Positions 43,701-52,909 of a stretch of DNA of 64,000 nucleotides are shown one piece after another. How positions within the stretch are numbered: the first letter of the stretch is position 1; each line of letters starts with the position of its first letter. This DNA comes from Axinella damicornis (Eukaryota > Porifera > Demospongiae > Axinellida > Axinellidae). The notes under the pieces were generated by a model. The model searched no databases. It was not told the DNA's origin and saw only the letters and a program-made list of their open reading frames with translations. Location of the stretch: NCBI GenBank assembly GCA_963931865.1, contig OZ007506.1, positions 14,787,969 to 14,851,968 of the forward strand. The letters are read 5' to 3'. The position numbers were made by a program, and so were the translations under genes.

Positions 43701-46700
43701 ACAGCATTCCCTTCCAGGACCAGTGGAGTAGGATTTACATGTAGGTACACTATCCATACTATTGTATCCATGCACTGCACAATGATGCTAAGTGGTTCTG
43801 AGTATGTTGCTATGGTGATGCCAATATTTCAATACCCAAATGTAAATTGGACACACTAACTTGTAGCCTCATTCCCAGGCCCCGCCCAGCTTTTCATTGC
43901 TTGCAGTACGGAAAAGCGGGGAGAGCCTGGTATGTTTCCTCACGTGAGCATTACGTAATCGACAAATGGCCAAAATTTTCAGAACCAAAAAAGCGAAGTT
44001 TCGCGTAACCACTTACACGCTCAACACTTGGTGTGTATGACAGTCGCCCCCCGCTAGCCAGATAGGCGTGGTAAGTTACCTGGTACCTTAGCTCTTCTTC
44101 CTGCTCTGAGCCCCAGATCGCCCACGGCAGCATAATAAACATAAGCACCAGTCAGCTTTAGTTTTAGAAGTGCAGAGTTCTATTAAATGTAGTAAGAACT
44201 TATCAATTCACCCAAGCAGAACTAAATACGTACGTGGACGTTTGCTCATAGATAGCAGTCGAACAACCACATGAACTGCCTACTGTATTGGAGCGTTGAA
44301 CTCTTACCAAAAGCACAACTCCAACTGAAATTGCCCCAAGTGCATACATCTAGGTTATAAACATGAAAACTACATCTTCATAATAAACACTCACTACCCA
44401 CTCACCACTCCACTTCCCCCCTCCTCCTGCTTGCACTACTTCTCCTTGACCTTCTGAGCAGCTAGCCTCGTTCCCAGGCCTCCACCACAGCTTTTGTCGC
44501 TTGCAGTACGAAAATCGCGGAGAAGGCCTGGAAGGGTTTCGCACGTGATGCGTGCCGCGACCGTCATAAAACGTCATCCGTTCAAGACTACTATGTACTA
44601 GTACAGTAGCTACGATCGCATACGGAGACAAGTCAACGGCCAGAAGAGAGCCACACCGACTTATCCAAGCTAGAAGTCTTACCTTCGAAGTAGTGCTGAG
44701 TTGCAAGTGTTGTATTTCCAGAGCGATGGCTCACTGCACGGAGTGAACAGTCAAAAGCGCTTCGAAGTTATAACCGTTGTATTACAGCCATCTCTCAGCG
44801 GTTTTGTTTCAAATCGAGGTATGTTGTATAGGCAGGACCTGCCTCTCCTCTGGAGTTTGTCTGGTCTCTGTAGCGTCTCTGGAACAGGCGATAGCAAGTT
44901 GAATACCGTGAGTACGTATTAACGGAATCCGTGACGTAAGCGGCGGCACGCATCACGTGGGAAACCCTTCCAGGCCTTCTCCGCGATTTTCGTACTGCAA
45001 GCGACAAACGCTGTGGTGGAGGCCTGGGAACGAGGCTACTGAGCAGCCTCCTTCATCTCCAGAGAGGTCAGTGCCTCTATCACACTCCCCCAGCTAACAT
45101 CCTTACCCGAACTCAACCACAACTGCACACATAGGGAGAGAATACACATCCACACATGATACCACTTCTTCAGAAGCACCACAGTGGAATAAAGCTGGGA
45201 GGGTAAACCAGTAAAACTGGTAAGTAATCCAGTTTGTCAGATTAGGTTCACAGTTTGGTGGGGCGAGTACAACATGCTGGGCTGGTTATTAAAACCACCT
45301 GCTCAATGGACTAGTGAGTTGTTGTGGCATCATAGTACAGAGCCTACAGTAGGGCCTGAACGATTAGTCAACTAATCGACTGAACTAAGGCGGTCTACTT
45401 AAGGTTACGGGATACTCGTGCGCGCCGTGCGAAATGTATTGGGAAATGTATACTTAAGCTCGCTAACCAAGAATCTCTGGTACAAACAGCGCGAGCAACT
45501 TGATTCTTGAGGTGGAGGTACGCTGTCACAAGGTGCAGGGCATGACGGAAGCTTTTACCGATACGCTGTATAGCCGTGCAAAAACGAGCAGTTCAGTTCA
45601 CCAAAAAGCCGTATTTACCGCTTTTCTTGAGCGAGACAGCAGATAAATTTGCCAGGGACTATGCTATCAAAAAAGCTTCCGTCATGCCTGGCACCTTGTG
45701 ACTGCGCACCTCCACCGCCAGAATCAAGTTGCTCACGCTCTTTGCCAGCCCATTGACCTTGCAACCACTAAACTAAGCAGGACTTCACAAGGTTTCTCAG
45801 TGGTATGAATGTCATTCTGTCAGACCTCCTCTGGAATCTCCCAACAAGATTACTGTAGAGTACAGTGTCTCTGTACGCATGTATGCTGCCAGCTCTCAGT
45901 GTCTCTACCCCCTCATTATTGTTAGCAGTGGTTGGAAATGTAACATGCACAGTGGTTCCACGTTTCTTCAAAAGGGGGTGGGGAGAGCAGGGCACAGTAT
46001 ACATAAATGAATACAGGACACTGCTTCCAGGAACTCTTAGTGCTATTCACTGTAATTACTAAATTCATTGAACTTCCCATGATACAATAATATTGCAGCA
46101 GTACTAGCCATAACTGTCCACTTGTGAGGTGGTGTCAGGTTACAGCTGATGTTTCCCTCCTACAAGGACAATGATTAGCAGAACAGTTCCCCTCTTCCCT
46201 AGCAACCACTCACCCTCCATCTCGATACTGTGGTCTTCCTCATTGCTACACAACAACTGTTCATAACATCTTCCTTCCAACTTCCCATCCACCCTCCTTC
46301 CCTCCCCAGGCCTTCTCATGCTAGCGTTTGTCGCTTGTAGTACTAATATATACAGGACATGGCCATCCCAGTTCCAGCCAATAACCTTTCTACCGCAGAG
46401 CCCAGACACAGCTATAATGTTCTGTGTGGCAGCTCACTTTAATTCCATCTTTTACATGACATCGACATCTGACATAATCACATGACATAATCACCTGACA
46501 TAATCACATGACATAATCACGCAGTAATAACTAAACACTACATCCCTCCCTTACTTCAAACAGAAAGTAAGTTTACAGATACAAATGTTCTTACTGTTCA
46601 TAGATGTTCTGTCCATAACGACAAAATGTTTTCTTTTGCCTCACAGGGTATCGTCTATGGGCTGGTGCAGTCATCTCGGGCGTTATCTCGTGCTGAGAAT

Positions 46701-49700
46701 CGTATCGTCTATGGGCTGGTGCAGTTATCTCGGGCGTTATCTCGTGCTGAGAATTCTGACAAGTGCCACTTCCATCAACCTCCTCATCTGAGATGTCTGG
46801 ATCATCTGTCTCATTGTTTTCTGGAGCTTTCATTGATGGTTCAATCCACGAGAATACATGTGATTAAATACTAATCATATACTTCAGGCATGGCACCATG
46901 GCATGGTCGAAAGGAAGCGGTTTGAGCGAAAAAAGCTGGAGCCTCGGATCAGTGCGAGTGAGGGAATGCAGCAGACACCCGTATCACTGATAGAGAGGGA
47001 ACTGCCATCGGCTACTAACCTCGTAAGATTTCACCTGTCTGTCTCGGTCTGCGGTTCAAACTGCCTTCAGAAGTTCGTTTCCGCGATCGCGCGCTTGGGC
47101 TGGTCTAGAGGAGCCCAGTGATCTTCCAGGATCTGGAACACCATCGACAGGTTTCTGGTAGCGCAGCAGAGCCATACTTGTACTTCAGAATCATGAATTA
47201 TTCGACGTTGAAAACATTTTGTGTTTTTAATATTCGTCGAAATGCAATATTGACGAACATCAATTACGGCAAAAATTTCCCGATCTACAGAAGTGTGCAA
47301 TTTCTGATGGCTCTTGGGCTACAATAACCGTGCAATTTGGGAAAACACTGCACGCTTATATATTATACGGGAGTAAATGTATGGCAACTCTATAAGTATG
47401 TGATTAGTGGTGACTTTACGATGAACAACAAGACTCCTAGTGCCTCTAAAAAGTGTGCTGTAGTTAAGATAGCACATCATATACGTACAAGTATCCGTGC
47501 CATCCCAACATACAGTCTATCGACCATTGCATTAACTTACCCCAGTCTTCACCTCCACACTGAACCAGTTTGGGACATACAACCTCTCCTTCCTCTTCTC
47601 CATCTCCTCGTCAAGGTCCACTTGTCCCAGACTCTTATCCTTGCAGGCCTAGGGAGGGTTAGGTGGGCGTGAGGCAACTCACTCACATACAGATGATCAA
47701 GAAAGTCTATGCTCTGGAGTGTGCCTTATTATACATACAGTAGCAGTCAACATAAAGTTCCCACAATGTACATGTAACTGAGCTATAGCCTCGTACCCAG
47801 TCCCACGCCCAGCTTTTCGTCGCTGCTTAGTACGGTAAAGCGGGGAGGGCCTGGTACATTTCCTCACGTGAGCATGACGTAATTGAAAAACCGCAAAATT
47901 TTCAGAACGAAGACGCTACATTTTGCGCGTTATTCAGCCATCTACACGTTCAACGTTCGGTGAGTATGACAGTCGCCCCCCGCTAGCTACGTAGATACGT
48001 GTGGTGTGTTACCTGGTACCTTCGCTGTTCTTGCTGTTCTGAGACCCACTACGCCCACGTTAAACTTCTGTTCTTCTACCCCTTTCTACCCTTGACGTCA
48101 CTCACGTGAGGAAATGTACCAGGCCCTCCCCGCTTTACCGTACTAAGCAGTGACGAAAAGCTGGGCGTGGGACTGGGTACGAGGCTAACTGAGCTATGTA
48201 TGCAACAAACCAAAAATTGCACTTTTCCTATACGTTACATACGTACGTACCTATAACCCCCCAAGCAATATGTCATTGAAAATTTTGATGCCCTCTAACT
48301 GCCAAACGAAACAAGCTTTAGGCTTCAAACTTGGAGGCTTTACTAACTACCCTAAGGCCTACATGCACCACATCAGATTGCCAGCTGCCTCAGAAATTTT
48401 GGTGGGCTCTATTTAGACTTGTGCATATGTGCCATTACATGGAGCACTAGTGTATGTACTATCACATATGCCCACACTAAACGGCACAGACATGTACATG
48501 TATATATCGTCTAGCCTCGTTCCCAGGCCATCGCCCAGCTTTTCGTTGCTTGCAGTACGGTAAAGCGGGCTGCAAGCGATGAAAAGCTGGGCGTGGGACT
48601 GGGAAAGAGGCTATATATCATCGCTGTTCTGGGCAGTAATGAATACCTCTTGGTTACGCACTAGGAGAAAGCTGCATTTTCAGCCAGTCATTGTACTGTT
48701 GTAGCTTGTGTAGGCAACATACATGTACAAAAGGTGGTGTGTCATCGACTGACAGTCATACAATCATGTTTACAGGTTAAAACCTACGCACTAGGATCCA
48801 GCTAAAACGTGCATGGTGGTGTCCCCAGCACTTGAGTGACAGTGTGGAACAAGGAACAACAAGTATTCCATCCCCTTGTGTATGAGTCATACACAAACAT
48901 GGACGTAGAGGTGCGCGTGCACATATCTATTGTTCCCTCACATGGAGCACGTCCCAGACCTCGACCTCTCCTCTGGAGTCCCTGGTCAGCACCTGCTGCT
49001 TGTTAGCCACAATCCGGTACTCCTTGATACTGCTGCCACCTATGAGAACGGTACATGTACACCAAACGTTATGCATGAGCGATGTGTAAGAATATTACAT
49101 AAACAGAATACGTACACGTATGAGTGATAGTGTACTCACCCTCTACCTCACCCTCCACCACCTCTACCTCACCCTCCACCACCTCTACCTCACCCTCCAC
49201 CACCTCTACCTCACCCTCCACCACCTCTACCTCACCCTCCACCACCTCTACCTCACCCTCCACCACCTCTACCTCACCCTCCACCACCTCTACCTCACCC
49301 TCCACCACCTCTACCTCACCCTCCACCACCTCTACCTCACCCTCCACCACCTCTACCTCACCCTCCACCACCTCTACCTTACCCTCCACCACCTCTACCT
49401 CATCCTCCCCCACCTCTACCTCACCCTCCACCACCTCTACCTCGCCCTCCACCACCTCTACCTCACCCTCCACCACCTCTACCTCGCCCTCCACCACCTC
49501 TACCTCATCCTCCACCACCTCTACCTCACCTTCCACCACCTCTACCCTCCGCCGACCACCTCTACCTCACCCACCCCACATCTCTTCCACAAGCACAATC
49601 CCTCCATCACACCAAGAGTAACGGGACTACCGTGGGTAAGTTTTCTTTTGCGTGGTTGTTTCACGCTCCTCTCTATTTTCCACTCTCTACCTCATTATGC

Positions 49701-49899
49701 GCTCCTGATCACACTCACCACCTCTGCCTCATGCTCCAGTACACAACAGTTGTATATGCTGCATACCAGGTAAGCTAGAGACGGGTTTGATGAAGATGGG
49801 TGCTGGTTCGTCAATGTCAGTAATCCTAGGGTCCTCCTCTTCCTCCACCTCCTCCCCTTCTCCTTCCTCCTGCGTTATAGCCGAGTCCATGTTGATGGA
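40362..49899 (-). CDS. WDR48: WDR48/UAF1, C-terminal half in seven exons, incomplete
   Basis: WDR48 (UAF1) binds and activates the deubiquitinases USP1, USP12 and USP46. It is a WD40 propeller followed by an ancillary domain and a C-terminal SUMO-like domain. Exons found, 5' to 3': 49767-49899, 48942-49039, 47541-47648, 41486-41650, 41024-41106, 40609-40756, 40362-40454. Blocks matching the vertebrate protein include [63 protein letters not shown] and [20 protein letters not shown], which precedes the stop. Phases agree inside 49.9-47.5 kb and inside 41.7-40.4 kb. About 75 residues between those blocks (the DCFAAW...GGLLLQALLEYW region in vertebrates) were not located in the 6-kb transposon-filled interval. 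The WD40 half upstream of 49.9 kb was not found either. Confidence 0.85.
41024..41650 (-). CDS. WDR48: WDR48 two exons of the ancillary region
   Basis: Exon 41486-41650 (55 codons, phase 0) reads [20 protein letters not shown] and [14 protein letters not shown], matching [20 protein letters not shown]. Exon 41024-41106 reads [20 protein letters not shown] and ends in phase 2, joining the next exon at KGS-DWLSA. Confidence 0.88.
41992..42030. repeat. tgtctgtg microsatellite
   Basis: Repeated gtgtctgtgtgtctgtgtg, with no neighbouring coding signal. Confidence 0.95.
42175..42535. repeat. GC-rich gcagcag minisatellite
   Basis: Units of about 23-30 bp around ggggagcagcagctg and gaagcggacgcaatcgggg; one stretch (42334-42420) has three tandem 32-bp copies. 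Long Ala/Pro/Leu frames here are composition artefacts. A perfect hairpin (aagtagctgag ... ctcagctactt) follows at 42571-42605. Confidence 0.85.
42854..43130 (-). CDS. Possible first exon in two overlapping frames, unrecognised
   Basis: Minus ATG at 43122 reads [20 protein letters not shown], then [20 protein letters not shown], and stops at NRFAPG. From there another frame continues acidic ([20 protein letters not shown]) to a perfect donor (TTTTGA|gtaagt at 42854). A single indel would unite them. The layout of an acidic N-terminus after MAARLS..LL resembles transposase-derived proteins of the piggyBac type, but this is only an impression. Confidence 0.3.
43864..44120. mobile_element. MULE-like MITE, left-half copy
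   Basis: It starts tagcctcattcccaggcccc and follows the 47.8-kb copy through cctcacgtgagcat, cagtcgccccccgctagc and acctggtacctt. The right arm is absent. Confidence 0.75.
44436..45122 (-). pseudogene. Death-domain-like terminal exon split by a 576-bp MITE
   Basis: After a strong acceptor (ctccctatgtgtgcag) the minus strand reads [20 protein letters not shown], then LEMKEAAQ. The MULE-like element at 44463-45038 begins there with an in-frame TAG. Because the target duplication is 9 bp, the sequence past the element stays in the same frame and reads KVKEK and TAG. The W..LS...VSW...I.AL......A..V pattern is the last helices of death domains. No upstream partner exon was identified with confidence, so this may be an orphan. 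It lies inside a WDR48 intron on the same strand. Confidence 0.45.
44463..45038. mobile_element. MULE-like MITE, 576 bp, inside the death-domain-like exon
   Basis: Inverted terminal arms are about 115 bp long, from tagcctcgttcccaggcctc to the cacgtgatgcgtgccg segment. The exact 9-bp duplication ctgagcagc flanks it. The inner open frames in both directions (for example 44701-44922 plus) match nothing recognised. Confidence 0.93.
45403..45760. mobile_element. TTAA-linked ggttacgggat element with foldback core
   Basis: The left end is TTAA then ggttacgggatactcg. Inside, arms caacttgattcttgaggtgg (45497) and ccaccgccagaatcaagttg (45713) pair over about 75 bp. The right terminus is decayed. Confidence 0.6.
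46305..46350. mobile_element. MULE-like MITE remnant
   Basis: ccccaggccttctcatgcta and tttgtcgcttgtagtact match the terminal 50 bp of the 44.5-kb copy. There is no opposite end. Confidence 0.5.
46320..46833 (-). mobile_element. 3' remnant of an LTR retrotransposon (C-terminal pol tail, polypurine tract, partial LTR)
   Basis: The minus frame 46591-46833 reads [20 protein letters not shown]..., then a duplicated SQHEITPE[IM]TAPAHRRY and [14 protein letters not shown], a tail typical of Ty3/gypsy pol proteins. It is followed by a purine-rich tract (aagtaagggagggatg) and an LTR-like start TGTAGTGTTTAG. Within the LTR a 13-bp unit (acatgacataatc) is repeated about four times. The LTR runs into a MULE-like MITE remnant near 46310-46345. 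Confidence 0.5.
46648..46755. repeat. 54-bp tandem duplication in the retroelement tail
   Basis: Two copies of gtatcgtctatgggctggtg...gctgagaat differ at a few bases. The period is 18 codons, keeping the minus reading frame. Confidence 0.95.
47541..47648 (-). CDS. WDR48: WDR48 exon (YVPNWFSV block)
   Basis: 36 codons, phase 0 at both ends: [20 protein letters not shown] then [16 protein letters not shown]. The vertebrate protein has ACKVEDLGKVDFEDEI...[14 protein letters not shown]. Donor gtaagt and acceptor ccctccctag are both good. Confidence 0.92.
47786..48187. mobile_element. MULE-like MITE, 402 bp
   Basis: Terminal arms are about 95 bp (tagcctcgtacccagtccca ... cctcacgtgag) with an exact 9-bp duplication actgagcta. 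It lies in a WDR48 intron. Confidence 0.93.
48512..48613. mobile_element. MULE-like MITE, 102 bp
   Basis: Ends are tagcctcgttcccaggcc / gactgggaaagaggcta, with target duplication tatatcgtc/tatatcatc (8 of 9). It looks like an internal-deletion product of a 47.8-kb-type copy, since ggtaaagcggg is joined directly to the opposite arm. Confidence 0.9.
48942..49899 (-). CDS. WDR48: WDR48 two exons with acidic insert; 21-bp minisatellite in their intron
   Basis: Exon 49767-49899 encodes [20 protein letters not shown] and then [19 protein letters not shown], ending in phase 1. Exon 48942-49039 continues [20 protein letters not shown] and [10 protein letters not shown], a WD-repeat-like strand. The vertebrate counterpart is [20 protein letters not shown]...NVAYWDVLKACK. 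The acidic run in the first exon is longer than in vertebrates. A 21-bp minisatellite array occupies the intron. Confidence 0.88.
49137..49565. repeat. 21-bp minisatellite, about 20 copies, in a WDR48 intron
   Basis: The unit is ctctacctcaccctccacca plus c. All frames on both strands remain open because the unit is a multiple of three without stops; the minus frame would read EVEVVEG repeats. It lies between two supported WDR48 exons that splice in phase without it. Confidence 0.97.
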
Positions 49900-50028
49900 C
49901 TGGAAGAAAATGAACATTTTAATTGAAATGGTACGTACAAAACATGTCAAACTACAACATGTACAGTGGAACCTGTCAATGGTGCTCAACGTGGAGACCA
50001 GTATATATTCTTGGGGCCATCATAAATA

Positions 50029-50319
50029 CCGTAGTCACGCGTTATTAGGCGCATGCACCTATAACTCCACAGGAAGGAAATATGCGCCTATAAGCGAGAT
50101 GCGCCTAATAACACATAATATTATAAAAATAATGACATTCCTTGAATAGGAAGCGCGCTTCAATTAGAATATAGCTGTTTTCCTCCGAAGGATCAAAAAT
50201 GGCAGAGTCTCTGGAAGAAGACTGCAGCGCTTACATGTACCTGGGACGAGAGTTGAACCTGCGCCTAACAGCGAATATGCGCCTATAAGTGAGCTGCGCC
50301 TAATAACGCGCGACTACGG
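50029..50319. mobile_element. mariner-like MITE, 291 bp
   Basis: TA flanks; ends ccgtagtcacgcgttattag and (reverse) ccgtagtcgcgcgttattag. Repeats of gcgcctataa.gag and gcgcctaataac lie just inside both ends. Confidence 0.85.
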
Positions 50320-50431
50320 TAGGTGACTAGTTTATTTTTAAAAGCAATGACCACTATAGACAGGTTCCACTGCATTCACAATACCACTTTTTGTTAACAA
50401 TTGAATTGGCTAAGGGAGTACACGTAGATTA

Positions 50432-51031
50432 GCTACTAGGAACAGGATAGTACGAGGGATGTACTAGGAACAGGATAGTATCAGGGATGTACTAGGAACA
50501 GGATAGTATCAGGGATGTACTAGGAACAGGATAGTATCAGGGATGTACTAGGAACAGGATAGTACGAGGGATGTAATAGGAACAGGATAGTATCAGGGAT
50601 GTACTAGGAACAGGATAGTATCAGGGATGTACTAGGAACAGGATAGTACGAGGGATATACTAGGAACAGGATAGTATCAGGGATGTACTAGGAACAGGAT
50701 AGTATCAGGGATGTACTAGGAACAGGATAGTATCAGGGATGTACTAGGAACAGGAGAGTATCAGGGATGTACTAGGAACAGGATAGTACGGGGGATGTAC
50801 TAGGAACAGGATAGTATCAGGAATGTACTAGGAACAGGATAGTATCAGGGATGAACTAGGAACAGGATAGTATCAGGGATGTACTAGGAACAGGATAGTA
50901 TCAGGGATGTACTAGGAACAGGATAGTATCAGGGATGTACTAGGAACAGGAGAGTATCAGGGATGTACTAGGAACAGGATAGTATCAGGGATGTACTAGG
51001 AACAGGAGAGTATCAGGGATGTACTAGGAAC
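50432..51031. repeat. 28-bp minisatellite, about 21 copies
   Basis: The unit is gggatgtactaggaacagga plus tagtatca, with few variants (tacg for tatc, gagagt for gatagt). It borders the mariner-like MITE region on the left and the truncated LINE on the right. There are no spacers, so it is not a CRISPR array. Confidence 0.97.
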
Positions 51032-51039
51032 AAACAATT

Positions 51040-52290
51040 GAATATACGTATGGGAGAACCCAAAGAGTTGTTCTTGACGGCTGCACCTCGCAAGCAGTAA
51101 GTGCCACTTCTGGCGTCCCGCAGAGGTCCATTCTTGGGCCGCTCCTCTTCATTCTTGTTATGAACCCTTTGACCAATCTCAGTCTTCCTGCCAACACCAA
51201 ACATATCCTCTATGCAGACGATATTCTGGTCTACAAGCCCTTGAGGTGTCATCTGGACAGGGTGGCTCTCCAAAATGATGTTAACTGTTGACTGGATTGA
51301 CTCAACTGGACTTAAAGCTCAATCCTACAAAAACAAAGCTCATGGTTATCTCCAGGAGACCCCACCCCACGCAACTCCAAGTCACTGCGGCTGGTTAATT
51401 CCCCAATCACACAAGTTGTTTCCATCAAATACCTTGGAGTGACTGTGACCTCGGACCTGTCTTGGTCTGCACACATAGACAACACATGTGCCAAGTCCAG
51501 GAAACAGCTGGGCCTGCTCTACCGCCATTTCCACCTTGCTGGAAGGAGGGCTTTGTCCAGACTTTATACATCCACTGTCCTACCCCTGCTGGACTACTGT
51601 GCTTGCATGTGGGACCCCCACCAGGTCTCCTACATCGCCAAACTCGAGGCCGTTCAGAAATTTGCCGCCAAATTGGCCACTGGCCTTTGGTCCCCTGGTC
51701 ATCAGGACCCCGTCCAGCTGATGAACTGGTGCCCTCTTGTTGTTCGGCGGAAAAAACAAAACTTGCTGCTGTGTAGACGCATCCTCCTTGGAGGGTCTAT
51801 CATACCAGCCTTCATGTTTGCCCCTCATCCCTGCCCCTCTCCTAGACTCCACCACAGTATGGCGCTGCACCGCCCCCGCAAAAAACATCAGCCCATCTCC
51901 ACTCCTTCCTACCTAATGTTGCAAAGCTTTGGAACAATCTGCCTCCTCAACTTGTCGACGTCACTGTACGGACGCAAGCTTCTTTCAAACACTTACTGAG
52001 TTCGGTTGTTTTGTAATATTTTTACTGTCATTACGTCTTTGCTCTGTTTTGTTGCTCTGTAAATGTCATGATGTCTTGTAACTGTTTTTACCATGTCTTT
52101 TTTCTGTTGTGTCATGCGATTTTTCGTTTACTTCATTGGTTGTCCCTTGTACCTAGCTCTTGCACCTTTTGTCTCCATTTTAATTTCTGGAAGTCTTCCT
52201 CATTAGCTATACTGTGCTATTAGACTCTCCATATGCATCTCTTTGCATTAAACATGTTTAAGAAAAGGAAAAAAAAGAAAAAAAAAGATA
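51040..52290 (+). mobile_element. Decayed non-LTR retrotransposon (LINE), reverse-transcriptase C-terminal half
   Basis: Plus frames read SGVPQRSILGPLLFILVMNP and HILYADDILVYK (the catalytic YADD box of reverse transcriptase), then IKYLGVTVTSDLSWSAHI and RRALSRLYTSTVLPLLDYCA, typical of the thumb and C-terminal region of Jockey/CR1-like elements. At least two frameshifts and a stop interrupt the frame (about 51290 and 51400). It is 5'-truncated directly against the 28-bp minisatellite and ends in an A-rich tail near 52265-52287. Confidence 0.9.
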
Positions 52291-52809
52291 ACTGGTCACT
52301 GTTGCTGGGACGTTGTAAAAGCAATGAGACCTACCACATGGGAAAGCAGACAAGGCAACAGCATCATCAACCGATAGGTCGTGCGAGTTAGTAGCTTGCT
52401 TTAGGTCGCTTTAGTTCTGCCATCTTCTCTTGCTGCACATTTAAGTGTGACTTATCGCTCTGGCAACTGCCTACTTAGTTCTCTACAAAGTGACCAGATT
52501 TTGTATCAACAATGCTGAGTCAGCTTCTACATGTGCCGCCGAGCTACTACACGTACACAGCAACCCTACACTGGACGCTAGTCCCCTCAGAGTGAGAAAT
52601 ATGAAGTGAAGCGGCCTACGAACTCTTTCCTGGTTTGGATGAGAAAAAAGATAACCGAAGAAAATCCACAAGTACAATACACGATGACGGAATTGAGCAA
52701 GACACTTGTTGCGTACTTGGGGGAGCACTTACATAGGCTAGTTGTTTAGTGCAACCCTTTATCAGCAATTCAACCCCCTGCATCTTTTCCATGTATCAAT
52801 GTGGAAAGA

Positions 52810-52905
52810 TAGTAGGGAAGACAGAATATTATTGCAGCTCTGACAACTTTGCCACTAGGGTGAGTTTCGATAAGCATCAGTGCATTGTGGCAGTTAGCAA
52901 CAAGG
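52810..52905. mobile_element. Diverged module of the actcctggtag family
   Basis: gaagacagaatattattgca, then tctgacaactttgccactag and gtgagtttcgataagc match module A near 35650, including the splice-donor position. It borders the 205-bp array. Confidence 0.5.
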
Positions 52906-52909
52906 TTAT

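Noticed and set aside
45768..46004. Minus ORF containing [18 protein letters not shown] as a WDR48 or retroelement exon
   Set aside because: No matching block, start or consistent splice sites were found.
46140..46260. Minus segment [15 protein letters not shown] as a missing WDR48 exon
   Set aside because: It ends in phase 1 while the next WDR48 exon begins in phase 0, and the resemblance is weak.
49069..49773. Long Glu/Val or Leu/His repeat ORFs around the 21-bp array
   Set aside because: They lie in an intron between two phase-matched WDR48 exons and exist in many frames at once.
50432..51031. 28-bp direct repeats as a CRISPR-like array
   Set aside because: Units are head-to-tail without spacers and the genome is eukaryotic; it is a minisatellite.
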